Shown: positions 32,756 through 42,617, counted from the stretch's first letter. The stretch: DNA of 64,000 bases from Coriobacteriaceae bacterium (GCA_019421015.1 JAHZGC010000020.1:1333-65332); one strand, 5' to 3'. Notes: a model not told the origin generated them from the letters alone. Program-made: numbers and translations.

Positions 32756-34492
32756 ATGGAAATGACTCGTCGTGGGTTTGTTGCGTCTGCCTCTGCCGCC
32801 GCCGGCCTTGTGGGGAGCGGTCTGGGCGCCACGTTCGCCATGGCCGACGAAGCTGCCGAGCAGACCGCTGTCAGCGGGGACGCGTTCGTCTGGCCGGGCG
32901 AGGAGCCCCAGATCGACGACGCCGACATCGTCGAGACCGTGGACACCGAGATCCTCGTCTGCGGCGCCGGCCACGCCGGTATGATCGCCGCGGCGTCGGC
33001 CGCCACCGAGGGCGCCAAGACTCTGGTCATCGAGAAGAACCCCGTGACCGGCACCACCCGCTCCTACATCGGCGCCCTGAACTCGCGCGCCCACAGGGAG
33101 ATGGGCCTCGAAATCGACGCCCAGGCCATCGCCAACGACCTGGTGCGCTACGCCAGCGGCCGCTGCGACCAGCGCCTCATCAACCTGTGGGTCAACGAGT
33201 CGGGTGCGACCCTGGACTGGCTCGAGGATCTTGTGAGCCCCTACGGCATCGAGATGCGCGCCGAGCCGGCCGTAGGCGACGGCCACGAGGGCGTCTACAT
33301 GCGCGGTCTCTCGCACCACCGCCCCATCCTCTCGAACACCCTCGCGTACCAGGCGACCTTCTCGGACACCGGAGCCTGCGACACCGTGGCCTACTGGCTC
33401 GGCAAGCTCGACCAGACCGAGCTCAACCAGGCGCTCGTGGAGATCGCCGAGCAAGCCGGCGCCGAGTACCGCTTCGAGACCCCGCTCGTAAAGCTCGTCA
33501 AGGAGAACGGCGCGGTGACGGGCGCCATCGCCCAGGGGCCTAACGGCTACGTGCGCATCAACGCGTCCAAGGGCGTGGTGCTCTGCTGCGGCGGCTACGC
33601 GGCCGACCCGCAGGTCTACGCGCACCTGAACCCGGCCGACGCCTCGGGCACCACCTTCGCGCTGGTGCAGCCCGGCTGCACCGGAGAGGGCATCCGCGCC
33701 GGCATCTGGGCCGGCGGCCGCAAAGACGAGGTGCCCACCGCCATGCTGTTCGACCGCGGCGGCGTGGCGCCCGGCACCCCCACTGGCGCCCCCTACCAGG
33801 GCTATCCCGTGTGGTACGGCAGCCAGCCCTTCCTCAAGCTCGACCTTGACGGCAAGCGTTTCTCCAACGAGGCGGCTCCCTACGACGTGACCCTGCACAT
33901 GCTCGACGGCCGCAAGAGCAAGCTCGAGGCCATGCTCTTCGACTCTCAGGCATGGCCGCAGATCGAGGCCTTCGACACCATCAGCTGCTCGCGCCTGGTG
34001 CTCTCGCCCACCGAGCCCGCCACGGGTGAAGGCTGCGGCGAGGACGTGTTCTGGGGCTGGGTGCAGGAGGGCATCGAGATGGGCCTCGTCTTCAAGTGCG
34101 ATACCGTGGAGGAAATCGCCGAGCAGCTGGGCCTGCCTGTGGAGCAGACCCTGGCCTCGGTGGAGCGCTACAACGCCGCAGCCCACGCCGGCGTCGACGA
34201 CGAGTTCGGCAAGCCCGCCAAGGACCTCTTTGCCCTCGAGAACCCGCCCTACTACGGCGTGCTGCTGGGATCGTGGACGCTGTGCACCCTCGACGGCCTC
34301 ATCATCGACGAGGACTGCCGCGTGCTCGACGCCGCCTCGGGCGACCCCATCGAGGGGCTCTACGCCGCCGGCAACAACTCGGGCGCGTTCTTTAGCAACA
34401 GCTACCCCGAGCTGCATCCCGGCGTTGTCTGCGGCCGCGGCATGACCGAGGCGCGCCACGCGACGCTGCACGCCCTGGGAAAGCTGGCGTAA
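32756..34492 (+). CDS. Tat-exported FAD-dependent reductase
   Basis: 578 residues. Tat signal MTRRGFVASASAAAGLVGSG, cleaved near FAMAD. Rossmann motif ILVCGAGHAGMIAAASA, then TRSYIGALNSRAHREMG, a segment shared with the reductases at 35430 and 38869, so these three form a subfamily. Active-site segment GKRFSNEAAPYDV; C-terminal FAD loop IEGLYAAGNNSGAFF. ATG at 32756 has AAGGGG nine bases upstream; the ATG ten bases earlier is too close to it. Controlled probably by the divergent LysR. Confidence 0.88.
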   Translation: MEMTRRGFVASASAAAGLVGSGLGATFAMADEAAEQTAVSGDAFVWPGEEPQIDDADIVETVDTEILVCGAGHAGMIAAASAATEGAKTLVIEKNPVTGTTRSYIGALNSRAHREMGLEIDAQAIANDLVRYASGRCDQRLINLWVNESGATLDWLEDLVSPYGIEMRAEPAVGDGHEGVYMRGLSHHRPILSNTLAYQATFSDTGACDTVAYWLGKLDQTELNQALVEIAEQAGAEYRFETPLVKLVKENGAVTGAIAQGPNGYVRINASKGVVLCCGGYAADPQVYAHLNPADASGTTFALVQPGCTGEGIRAGIWAGGRKDEVPTAMLFDRGGVAPGTPTGAPYQGYPVWYGSQPFLKLDLDGKRFSNEAAPYDVTLHMLDGRKSKLEAMLFDSQAWPQIEAFDTISCSRLVLSPTEPATGEGCGEDVFWGWVQEGIEMGLVFKCDTVEEIAEQLGLPVEQTLASVERYNAAAHAGVDDEFGKPAKDLFALENPPYYGVLLGSWTLCTLDGLIIDEDCRVLDAASGDPIEGLYAAGNNSGAFFSNSYPELHPGVVCGRGMTEARHATLHALGKLA

Positions 34493-34552
34493 GACGCAGC
34501 GAAGAAGCCCGCGGGGTCCCGGATGGTGTGCGGGGTCCCGCAGGTGTGCGGC

Positions 34553-34858
34553 TGCGCAGCACGGCTGAGAGCATAGCGACCCCTTGCTCGGTAAATACAT
34601 GGGGGATGTGCCGCCTGCCCCCTCTCCCATCTCCTTTTGAGGTCGCAATTTGCGACCTCAAAAAACGCCCTCTTCTTTTGTCAACCGAAAGCAAAACTTC
34701 TCTGGAAAACGCGCCTGGTTGCGCCGGACGGCTTCATTGATGCGCTTAGTCTCCACCTGGTAAAGCATGGCCAAGTCGCTGTCGAGCATGACCTGCATGC
34801 CTCAAACTGTATGGATAAGGTTCTCGATCGGAGCATTGTCGCAACAGGAACCCGCATC
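34553..34858 (-). pseudogene. Decayed ORF6N-domain (phage antirepressor-like) gene
   Basis: Reading on the minus strand gives APIENLIHTV, a TGA where an Arg CGA is expected, then GMQVMLDSDLAMLYQVETKR, FCFRLTKEEG, a frame change at a T6 run, and FLRSQIATSKGDG with HVFTEQGVAMLSAVLRS. This is the ORF6N DNA-binding domain in order. The nonsense and frame change plus loss of the C-terminal part mark it as dead. It is a trace of phage or mobile DNA. Confidence 0.8.
34635..34663. repeat. 29-bp near-continuous palindrome inside the ORF6N remnant
   Basis: TTTTGAGGTCGCAA, T, TTGCGACCTCAAAA: 14-base perfect arms around one base, lying inside the coding region of the ORF6N remnant (LRSQIATS segment). 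Confidence 0.7.
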
Positions 34859-34873
34859 CCACCTCCCGCCGTC

Positions 34874-34923
34874 GAACCGCTGCCCCGGCTGCCTTGAGAT
34901 TCGTGCAACCGGGGCGGCGGTTC
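34874..34923. repeat. Strong G/C hairpin
   Basis: GAACCGCTGCCCCGG (34874-34888) pairs with CCGGGGCGGCGGTTC (34909-34923) at 14 of 15 positions around a 20-base loop. No U-tract and no adjacent gene end. Role unknown. Confidence 0.5.
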
Positions 34924-35429
34924 TCCCGCAACGCCAAAACCCGAGATGCTTCCGCAAGAAGGGGGTTCTGGATAGGCACGGGGCGCCCCGATGTTGCCGG
35001 TCTGCACACAAGGGGAGAAACCCTCGCGGCCAACACCCTCCTAACCTGCGGGTTTATCGGGCACCCTCGCGCACACGGGGGCCTCTCCCCCGGCACGGCC
35101 GACTAGGTAGGCGTCCGCGCCTAGCCAGAACCCCGATTCTGCGGAAAGACCTGGCCTCCGGCCGTATCCGCGAAAACCATGTCCGCGACCGTCTGGTCGT
35201 CTCCTTGAATCGAACGTCTGCAGAAAACCGATTGTCGCCGCGTTTCCCCCTACCGTCCCACTCCCCCGCTCACCCTACCACCTTCCGTAGTAAATCGACC
35301 CCCACGCCCGGCTTGCTCCCCTTGGCGGTATGTCCATCGGGGGCCTTCTCCCCTACGCTCATGAACCAGTCGCCTCACGTTTGGCGACCGGCACACACCC
35401 ACCCCATCTAGAGCAGAAGGAGAAACCCC

Positions 35430-37133
35430 ATGTCCCACGCATCCGTCTCTCGTCGCGCTTTTATTGGAGCCACGGGCACGGTAGCCGCCACCGCCACCCT
35501 GGCCGGCGTCTCCAAACCTGTCCGAGCCGACGAGGCCGAACCCGCCGACGCCCCCTACATCCCCGCCTTCATGACCGCCCCCGACTCCGTGGACGACGCC
35601 CAAATTGCAGAGACCTTCGACTGCGACGTGCTCGTCATCGGTGCTGGAATTGCAGGCATCGCCGCCGTGCGAGCCGCCACCGAAGCGGGCGCCAGCGTCA
35701 TCGCCATCGACAAATGTGAGACCTACGGCGTGCGCTCGTCTAAGTACGGCGCCCTCAACTCCTCGGTCCACAAAGCCCTGGGCCAGCCCGAGCTCGACCC
35801 GGCCCGCGTGGTCAACGAGCTGCAGAAATGCATGGGCTACCGCGGCGATCAGCAGCTGCTGATGCACTGGGGCACCCACTCCGGCGAGGACTTCGACTGG
35901 TGGCTCGAACCCGTGGAATACGACCTTCTCATGGCCGACACCGACCAGCCGCCAGCAGACAGCCAGCTGTGGATCAAGCCGACCCACTGGCCCCATGACG
36001 ACAGCTACTACTGGCTCGACGAAAACCGCCCCTGCGTCATCGGGGAGCTGGCCTTTGTGAGCGCCGACCCCTCCAAAGCCGGGCACATCCCCGTGTGCGA
36101 GGCCAACGCCCGGCACGCCATCGACCTCGGCGCCGAGTTTCAGTTCTGCACCTTTGGCCGCTACCTGGAGAAAGACAGCGAGGGCCGCGTGAGCGGTGCC
36201 GTCGCCCAGCGCCAGGACGGGACCTACGTGCGCTACAACGCCGCCAGGGGCGTGATCTTGGCCTGCGGCGACATGGGCTCCAACCCCGAGATGGTGAGCT
36301 ACTACCTACCCTGGGCCGCCGGGTACCAGTCGCGCTACAACACCGTGGACTGCAACGTCGACAAGGCCAACACCGGAGACGGCCACCGCATGGGCCTGTG
36401 GGCAGGCGCCGTCATGGAAGACGGGCCCCTGGCCCCCATGACCCACAACGTGGGCAACCCCTCGTGCGTGGGTGTGGATCCGTTCCTACTGCTCAACGCC
36501 CGCGGCGAGCGCTTTATGAACGAGGATGTCACCGGTCAGGACATCGAGAACGCCATAGCCCGGCAGCCCGGTTACACCGCGTGGCAAATCCTGGACGCCC
36601 GCTGGTGCGAACAGCTCGAGGGGATGCCCTGCGGCATGGCCAACATGACCGGCGTGGTGCCCGACGACCAGTACACCGCCGGTGGAGAAAAGACCTCACA
36701 AGCCAGCTTTGAGGAGAACGCCACAGCCAAGGCCGACAGCCTCGAAGAACTCTTCGACGCCATCGGCTTCGAGGGCGCGGCCAAGGAACACGCCCTGGCC
36801 TCCGTCGAACGCTATAACGAACTTGCCCACGCCGGCAGCGACGTTGACTTCGGCAAGGTGGCCTCTCGCCTCTTCCCGGTGGAGACGAGCCCGTTCTACG
36901 CCGTGCAGTTCAACCCCGCGCTCATCCTCGTGGTCATGGGCGGCCTCGTGGTCGACCCCCACACCTGCCAGGCCCTCGACGCCGAGCACGATCCCATTCC
37001 GGGGCTCTATGTGGCAGGCAACACCATGGGCGGGCGCTTCCTCGTGGACTACCCCACGGTGGTCCAAGGCATCAGTCACTCCTCGTGCATGACGTTCGGC
37101 CGCCTCGCCGGCACCAGCTGCGCCAACGCATAA
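35430..37133 (+). CDS. Tat-exported FAD-dependent reductase
   Basis: 567 residues. Tat signal VSRRAFIGATGTVAATATLA. Rossmann motif VLVIGAGIAGIAAVRAA, then SSKYGALNSSVHKALG, the subfamily marker shared with 32756 and 38869. Active-site region GERFMNEDVTGQD; C-terminal FAD loop IPGLYVAGNTMGGRF. ATG after AGAAGGAGAAACCCC. It converges on the LuxR gene at 37148 with a 14-base gap, so no independent terminator is present. Substrate unknown. Confidence 0.88.
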   Translation: MSHASVSRRAFIGATGTVAATATLAGVSKPVRADEAEPADAPYIPAFMTAPDSVDDAQIAETFDCDVLVIGAGIAGIAAVRAATEAGASVIAIDKCETYGVRSSKYGALNSSVHKALGQPELDPARVVNELQKCMGYRGDQQLLMHWGTHSGEDFDWWLEPVEYDLLMADTDQPPADSQLWIKPTHWPHDDSYYWLDENRPCVIGELAFVSADPSKAGHIPVCEANARHAIDLGAEFQFCTFGRYLEKDSEGRVSGAVAQRQDGTYVRYNAARGVILACGDMGSNPEMVSYYLPWAAGYQSRYNTVDCNVDKANTGDGHRMGLWAGAVMEDGPLAPMTHNVGNPSCVGVDPFLLLNARGERFMNEDVTGQDIENAIARQPGYTAWQILDARWCEQLEGMPCGMANMTGVVPDDQYTAGGEKTSQASFEENATAKADSLEELFDAIGFEGAAKEHALASVERYNELAHAGSDVDFGKVASRLFPVETSPFYAVQFNPALILVVMGGLVVDPHTCQALDAEHDPIPGLYVAGNTMGGRFLVDYPTVVQGISHSSCMTFGRLAGTSCANA

Positions 37134-37147
37134 GGCGGGGCGTCTCG

Positions 37148-38653
37148 CTACCCTCGCACCAGCCGGATCAACTCCTGCTTGCCGTGAATTCCCAGCTTCT
37201 CGTAGATGTGGCGCATGTGGACCTTCACGGTGCTTTCGGTAATGAACAGCGTGGAGGCCACGGCCGGCGCCGAGTAACCGCGGGCGGCGAGCTCCATGAC
37301 CTCGGTCTCGCGCGGCGAAAGGTGGCGTTCCACAGCCAAGGCGCGACATCGGGCGGCCAAAGCGTCGCGCCCGTCGTCAGAGGCGGGAGCAAGGGAGGGA
37401 GTCGACGCCTTAACCAGCAGGTTGGGGGCGGTCATGACGAAGAAGAGGCTCAGCGCCGTAAACGCAATGAGGAACGTCTGGCTCTGGTGCACCGCCGGCG
37501 CCACCGCCCAGCTTACCAGCAACCCCGCGCCCAGGCCCACGACCGCAAGCAAGAAGAACAGCCCCGCGACGCCCACCAGCGGCACCGGTGCAGCGTCGCG
37601 GTCGCACACCACCAGAGCGAAGGCGCAGAGCAGATAGAGGAACATGCCGACCACCATGAGGCCCGAGGCGCTCACGATGGGCACCCCCAGGAGGCCTGGC
37701 ACAAAAAAAGCACCCCCTATGAGATAAAACAATGCGGTGAACAGCGTACGCACATGCCAGCGATCGGCACACAGGCTCAGCAACGCAAGCCCCACCGCCA
37801 CCACGGCGACGGCCATGACCAGGTAGTAAAAAGCCATGGCCGTCGCCGCCACTTCGTGGCCAAACAGGCTCCAGTGCAGGTCAAACCCGTTGCCGCTGCG
37901 CATGGCGTTAACCTCCCAATGCAGCGCGGCGCAAAACGTAAACGCCACCACACCCGCCAGCCGCCTCCCCTGGGCAAGGAGCAGGCTTCCGTAGGCACCG
38001 ACAAACTCGGAAGCTCCCGCATAGATAGGACCCCGGTCTGCCTCTCGAGGACACAGCAACCAGGCCCCCGCAAACGCCAGCGCCACCAACGCCTTGAGCG
38101 CCCATTCCTGCACGGAGTCGCCGAAATCGAACCACACCACGAGCCCCGTCCACGAGAAAAAGGCTGCCACGACGACAAGGGCGATTCCGTTGGCACCCAA
38201 AAGCAATGCAAGAAGGCCGTAAAGCGGCACGCGATGAAGGGCGACGGTCCACAAGGACAACAGCCCGGCCACAAGCACACCGGCCACCGCCGCCAGAACG
38301 AGCGCAAACGCAAAGCTATAGGCGGGAGCAACAAAAGAGAACGCGCCGAGCAGCACGAGGCCCACGAGCAGAACGCCCCCCGTCGCCCACCGCAGCCACG
38401 TCGGCCCGACCCGACGCGCCGCAGCCAGCACCACCCCCAGCCCGACGGCGAGCGCCCCCATGTGCACGGCCGCGATCCACGTCGAGGCACGCGGCACGTG
38501 GTCGGCGTAGGTGCAAGCTATATAAAGGTTCTGCAACCCCAGTTGGAGCACCAGGCACAGGCAGGCAAGCCCAGCAAACGCCCGGAGCCCTCCCAGCCTG
38601 TCTACGGCCGTACGCAGCCCCCCACGTCGCCCGCGAGTCGCAACCGCCTCCAT
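37148..38653 (-). CDS. LuxR-family regulator with 12-TM membrane domain
   Basis: 501 residues. About twelve hydrophobic helices in the first 400 residues, then a cytoplasmic LuxR HTH: LSPRETEVMELAARGYSAPA, then ITESTVKVHMRHIYEKLGIH. This membrane-HTH fusion is common in Coriobacteriia next to reductase genes and presumably senses a ligand at the membrane. ATG at 38653 has GGAGGG upstream; a TTG 45 bases earlier lacks one. Divergent from the 38869 reductase and convergent with the 35430 one; the former is the likelier target. Confidence 0.88.
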   Translation of the reverse strand: MEAVATRGRRGGLRTAVDRLGGLRAFAGLACLCLVLQLGLQNLYIACTYADHVPRASTWIAAVHMGALAVGLGVVLAAARRVGPTWLRWATGGVLLVGLVLLGAFSFVAPAYSFAFALVLAAVAGVLVAGLLSLWTVALHRVPLYGLLALLLGANGIALVVVAAFFSWTGLVVWFDFGDSVQEWALKALVALAFAGAWLLCPREADRGPIYAGASEFVGAYGSLLLAQGRRLAGVVAFTFCAALHWEVNAMRSGNGFDLHWSLFGHEVAATAMAFYYLVMAVAVVAVGLALLSLCADRWHVRTLFTALFYLIGGAFFVPGLLGVPIVSASGLMVVGMFLYLLCAFALVVCDRDAAPVPLVGVAGLFFLLAVVGLGAGLLVSWAVAPAVHQSQTFLIAFTALSLFFVMTAPNLLVKASTPSLAPASDDGRDALAARCRALAVERHLSPRETEVMELAARGYSAPAVASTLFITESTVKVHMRHIYEKLGIHGKQELIRLVRG

Positions 38654-38868
38654 GGGCCCTCCCCCTCCCCCTGCCACATCCTTTGTCCCACTGGCCAACG
38701 TTATAGCATTCTACCTTGTAAAAAGCCGTACTACGAAAGGTGGTAGGCCTTTTAGACGGCGGGGATTCCCCCTTTCGACCGATGCGACGGGGCGCGGGCG
38801 CAGCTTACAGTCGTAAACGTCAACGGCACGAGCCATCGTGCGCAACACACCCTAGAAAGGAACCTCCG
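38654..38868. promoter_or_regulatory. Divergent LuxR/reductase control region
   Basis: Contains TTATA followed by GCATTCTACCT (38706-38716), the box also present at 26876-26886, 53 bases from the LuxR start and 153 bases from the reductase start. AAAAGCC and GGCCTTTT flank a short dyad just after it. Confidence 0.5.
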
Positions 38869-40464
38869 ATGAACACCACCCGCCGTCAGTTTGTGACCGC
38901 CTCGACCGCCCTGGCCGCCGCCTCTCTCGCCTCCACAGGTATAGCGGTCGCCGCAGAGGAGCGGGAGGGGCTCTCGACGCCCTCTTTTCTGCACGCCCCC
39001 GCACCCGTGAGCGAATCGGCCATTGCCCAGACCATCGACGCCGACGTTTTAGTGGTAGGTGCCGGCGTGGCCGGCATGAGCGCAGCCCGTTCGGCCGCCG
39101 AAGCGGGTGCCAAGGTCGTGGTGGTGGAGAAGGCCGCCCGCCCCATGTGCCGCGGCAACTTTGGCTGCCAGATCGGCGCCATCGACTCGAGCTACCAGCG
39201 TTCGCACGGCCTTGCCGTAGACAAGCGCGCCCTGGTCGAGCGTTATCAGCGCGACACCCTCCAGTGCTCCAACCAGTTCTTTATCCAGTACTGGGCCGAC
39301 CACTCGGGTGAGACGGTGGACTGGGCCCTGGCCGCCTGCCCCGACGTCGTGGAGCTTGACCTGGGCGACCGGAGCGCCATGGCGTCCCTCGCCGACGGAC
39401 AGGTGGCGATTCTGGGCTACGAGGAGGTCGGCAACCCCGCCGACGACCGCTACCCCGCCTTCAACACCAAGTTGGTCATCGGCACTAACAACACCGAGCT
39501 CAACGAAGGCGGCTTCAACGACATGCTGGGCCACTTCGAGACCATCGTCGAGGACAACGGCGGCGTGTTCCTGTTCAACACCTTTGGCCGCTACCTAGAA
39601 AAAGACGACGAGAACCGCGCGACCGGGCTTATCGCCCAGGCCCAAGATGGCAGCTACCTGCGCATAAACGCCGGCGCCACGATCTTGGCCTGCGGCGACT
39701 TTGCCAGCAACCAGGTCATGCGCGACTACTACGCCCCTCAATGCTCCCAGCTCATGTGCCTCTTTAACGGCAGCGACTGCGAGGGCAACGTCTGCAACAC
39801 CGGCGACGGCCACCTCATGGCCATCTGGGCCGGCGGCCACATGGAGTGCGGCCCCTATGCGCCCATGGCGCACCTCTCGAACGTCAACGACGTGTTGATC
39901 GTGAACCGCAAGGGAGAGCGCGTGGGCAACGAGGACTTGGGCGCACAGTCCATCACCAACCTGATCCTGCACCAGCCCGGCCAGCAGGTCTTCGTGGTGT
40001 CGGGGGCGTCGCGCGGGTCTGTGGTACTCGATCCAGGCCCCTTTGGTAAGCCCTGCGAAGAACCCTTCGACGATTTCGGAGCCATGGCCGCCGCGATAGG
40101 CGAACACTGCGACCCGGCGGTGCTCGAGGCCACAGTAACCCGCTACAACCAAATGTGCGCCGCAGGAGAAGACACCCAGTACGGCAAGGACTCCCGATTC
40201 ATGGTTGAACTCGACGCTCCCTACTATGCAACGCCGGCTGCGCCGGGCAACCTGCTGGTGATCATGGGCGGCATCGCCTGCAACAACGACTGCCAGGTGC
40301 TTGACGAGAACGACAACGAGATCCCCGGCCTCTTCGTGGTGGGCAACAACCAGGGCGGACGCTTTGGCGCCGAGTACCCCATGACGGCCCCGGGCATCAG
40401 CCACGGCATCGCGTTCACGCTCGGCCGCTATGTGGGGCAGCGCGCCGTGGAACTCATGGGATAG
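38869..40464 (+). CDS. Tat-exported FAD-dependent reductase
   Basis: 531 residues. Tat signal TRRQFVTASTALAAASLAS with cleavage near AVAAE. Rossmann motif VLVVGAGVAGMSAARSA, then RGNFGCQIGAIDSSYQRSHG. The usual RFxNE active-site segment reads GERVGNEDLG here. C-terminal FAD loop IPGLFVVGNNQGGRFG. ATG after AGAAAGGAACCTCCG. Closest in the window to the 35430 enzyme. Probably under the divergent LuxR regulator. Confidence 0.88.
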   Translation: MNTTRRQFVTASTALAAASLASTGIAVAAEEREGLSTPSFLHAPAPVSESAIAQTIDADVLVVGAGVAGMSAARSAAEAGAKVVVVEKAARPMCRGNFGCQIGAIDSSYQRSHGLAVDKRALVERYQRDTLQCSNQFFIQYWADHSGETVDWALAACPDVVELDLGDRSAMASLADGQVAILGYEEVGNPADDRYPAFNTKLVIGTNNTELNEGGFNDMLGHFETIVEDNGGVFLFNTFGRYLEKDDENRATGLIAQAQDGSYLRINAGATILACGDFASNQVMRDYYAPQCSQLMCLFNGSDCEGNVCNTGDGHLMAIWAGGHMECGPYAPMAHLSNVNDVLIVNRKGERVGNEDLGAQSITNLILHQPGQQVFVVSGASRGSVVLDPGPFGKPCEEPFDDFGAMAAAIGEHCDPAVLEATVTRYNQMCAAGEDTQYGKDSRFMVELDAPYYATPAAPGNLLVIMGGIACNNDCQVLDENDNEIPGLFVVGNNQGGRFGAEYPMTAPGISHGIAFTLGRYVGQRAVELMG

Positions 40465-40518
40465 ACAGGCGCGCCCATAGCGCCCACGCGTGCGGCCCCA
40501 CAGGCGTGTGGCGGAACG

Positions 40519-40556
40519 GCGACTGCCCCGCGGCGAGGCGGCGGTGGGGCAGTCGC
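40519..40556 (+). terminator. Terminator-like hairpin after the 38.9 kb reductase
   Basis: GCGACTGCCCC (40519-40529) pairs perfectly with GGGGCAGTCGC (40546-40556). No U-tract follows. It lies 55 bases after the stop codon. Confidence 0.5.
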
Positions 40557-40565
40557 GCATCGCAG

Positions 40566-40643
40566 AAATCTCCTCACGATGGATCTCTCGATTAGGGCAA
40601 TCCTGGGATGTTTTCACAACTGATGACTATCGTGAGGAGATTT
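40566..40643. promoter_or_regulatory. Palindromic leader upstream of the histidine kinase
   Basis: AAATCTCCTCACGAT (40566-40580) and ATCGTGAGGAGATTT (40629-40643) are perfect 15-base inverted arms. The interior contains GGCAATCCTGGGAT. The same layout and interior recur at 45662-45739 upstream of the response regulator, so it is probably a shared control element. Confidence 0.65.
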
Positions 40644-40737
40644 GGCCCGGTGCCCCCGGGGGCCGCCCCCTCTTCCCCCGTCCCCGCTTTGCTACAATCG
40701 TCCCACCTATCCCCTGCCTGCCGCAAAAAGGTTCCCC

Positions 40738-42519
40738 ATGGCAAAGCGCGCCGTCATAGCCGTCATCGAGTTCGCAGTCCTCTTCGCCGCCACCTTCGGC
40801 GCGTGCTGGGCGCTCAACAACGCGACGCCGCGCCTTTCGTACGGCGCCGTCCTCGACGCCCGGCAGGCGGAGACCGGGTCGTTTGTGAGCGGGTGGGTCG
40901 ACGACCCCGCCACCGGCCGCCTACGGTTCCAGTTCAATGCGCCAGACGAGCTGCCACAGCTCACGCTTACCGTCGCCAACACCCATTCGTTCGACCTCTA
41001 CCAGAACGACCGGCTCGTCTACAGCTACGACGACACGCGGCCGGCCGAACGCCTGCAGTCGATCCCGCTCGAAAAAGCCTCCGGCACCGTCGTGCTCGGC
41101 CTGGAATTCAAAACGTTCGGCGGGATCATCCGCTCGATGCTCGGCGCCACGCAGCAGATGGACGCCTACCAGGACGCAGGCCGCCTGATCTTTGTCCTCT
41201 GCATGGGCATGCTCCTGGCGGTGCTCCTGTACTGCGCGAGCCTCCTCATGCGCAACCCCGACAACACCATTCCCCTGTACATGATCGCGCTCATCGTGCT
41301 GGTGGCCCTGCGCGACATTCCCCAGAGCTTCCCCGTGGCCTCCCAGCTCCTGGCAACGGCCTCGCGGCAGACGCTCAACCTGGCCATGATAGGTGGCATG
41401 GCCCTGATGTCGGCGCGCTACGTGTTCTCCCCCTTCTTCGAGCAGCACCGGCGGCTCGAGCTGGGCCTTGTGCTCGGCGTCGTCGCCTTTGCACTCTCCT
41501 CGCTCGTCTACAAGGTCTTTTGGGTCTCCCTGGCAAGCCTGTTCGCCCTGCACCTGGCCTGCGCGGCCATTCTCGTCTGCGGCATCGCCCGGCGCATCCC
41601 CTGGTGCCCCCTGCTGCTGGCGGGCTTCTCGTTCGCCTTCGCCGTGTTCTCCTTCTACTTCATGGTGGACCTCGGGGTGTTCCCCGCCGGCAAGCTCTCG
41701 ATGCAGGTGTACGTGATCCAGTTCTACGCCATCCCCTTCCTCTTTGCCTGCATGACGGTACTCAACAGGCAGTTCGTGCAAGAGCACGCCGACCTCAAGC
41801 GCATCAACCGCGAGCTCGACGCCGAGGTCGAAGACCGCGTGGCCAAGTTGCGTTCCGTGGAAGCCCAAAAGCGCCAACTCGAAATCAACGTCTTTCACGA
41901 CCTGCGCACACCGCTGTTCGTGGCCGAAGGCTGCATCGAGCGCATACGAGGCGGAGAAGACCTCGGCACGCAGCTTGCCCTGCTCGACGGCCGCGTGGGC
42001 TTCATGAAACGCCTCACCGAGGACCTCTTTTTGATTGGCAAGCTCGAGAGCGGGGAGCTGCTGTTGGTGGAGGATCGCGTGGATCTCAATCCCCTGTGCC
42101 GCAGGCAGCTGGACGCTTGCGGCCCGCTCGCCCGAGAACGCGGTGTTGAGCTCGAGGGCGACCTGGCCCTAGAGCGCTGCGTCTGGGGCGACGAGTATCG
42201 CATCGAGCAGGTGCTGCAAAACCTGCTGACCAACGCCATAGCGCACACCCCCGCCGGAGGCCGCGTAACCCTTGCCGTAGACGGCGACGATGCCTCAACC
42301 CGTGTGTGCGTGCAAAACACCGGCCGCGGCATCGAACCCCAGGCCTTGGAGCACGTCTTCGAACGCTACTACCACGAGGCCACCACCGAGTCGCGCGACT
42401 CCTCGGGGCTGGGTCTGGCCATCGCCTGGCAGATTATGCAGGCGCACCGTGGCAGCCTCTCGGCCACAAGCACCGTGGGCCAGGAAACCACGTTCACAGC
42501 CACCTTCCCCGCCATATAG
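40738..42519 (+). CDS. Membrane sensor histidine kinase (7TM-DISM type)
   Basis: 593 residues. A signal/TM segment, an extracytoplasmic beta-sandwich-like region (residues 35-145), seven hydrophobic helices, a coiled coil (HADLKRINRELDAEVEDRVA), then HisKA with H-box NVFHDLRTPLF and HATPase_c with NLLTNAIAH, NTGRGI and GLGLAI. ATG at 40738; a TACAAT box lies near 40692. The matching response regulator is 3 kb away at 44838, on the other side of the reductase at 42771. Confidence 0.9.
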   Translation: MAKRAVIAVIEFAVLFAATFGACWALNNATPRLSYGAVLDARQAETGSFVSGWVDDPATGRLRFQFNAPDELPQLTLTVANTHSFDLYQNDRLVYSYDDTRPAERLQSIPLEKASGTVVLGLEFKTFGGIIRSMLGATQQMDAYQDAGRLIFVLCMGMLLAVLLYCASLLMRNPDNTIPLYMIALIVLVALRDIPQSFPVASQLLATASRQTLNLAMIGGMALMSARYVFSPFFEQHRRLELGLVLGVVAFALSSLVYKVFWVSLASLFALHLACAAILVCGIARRIPWCPLLLAGFSFAFAVFSFYFMVDLGVFPAGKLSMQVYVIQFYAIPFLFACMTVLNRQFVQEHADLKRINRELDAEVEDRVAKLRSVEAQKRQLEINVFHDLRTPLFVAEGCIERIRGGEDLGTQLALLDGRVGFMKRLTEDLFLIGKLESGELLLVEDRVDLNPLCRRQLDACGPLARERGVELEGDLALERCVWGDEYRIEQVLQNLLTNAIAHTPAGGRVTLAVDGDDASTRVCVQNTGRGIEPQALEHVFERYYHEATTESRDSSGLGLAIAWQIMQAHRGSLSATSTVGQETTFTATFPAI

Positions 42520-42617
42520 GACCGTCCCACAAAGCCGGATGTTAAAAAGTTCTAAAACGGCAGCTCTCACCAACCAAGCCCTCTACCTGCCTAAACCGTA
42601 GGCCTTCCATCTCCTCC

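Larger units (their letters stand above)
34493..35429. other. Long gene-poor interval with ORF6N remnant
   Basis: 937 bases between two reductases. It holds the decayed ORF6N gene (34553-34858), a near-perfect hairpin (34874-34923) and otherwise nothing recognisable. Just after the stop the phrase GCGGGGTCCCG recurs within 30 bases. The promoter of the 35430 reductase must lie in its right part, but no clear hexamers are seen. Confidence 0.5.

Noticed and set aside
34659..34665. Programmed frameshift in the ORF6N gene
   Set aside because: A separate nonsense codon upstream and loss of the C-terminal part show general decay.
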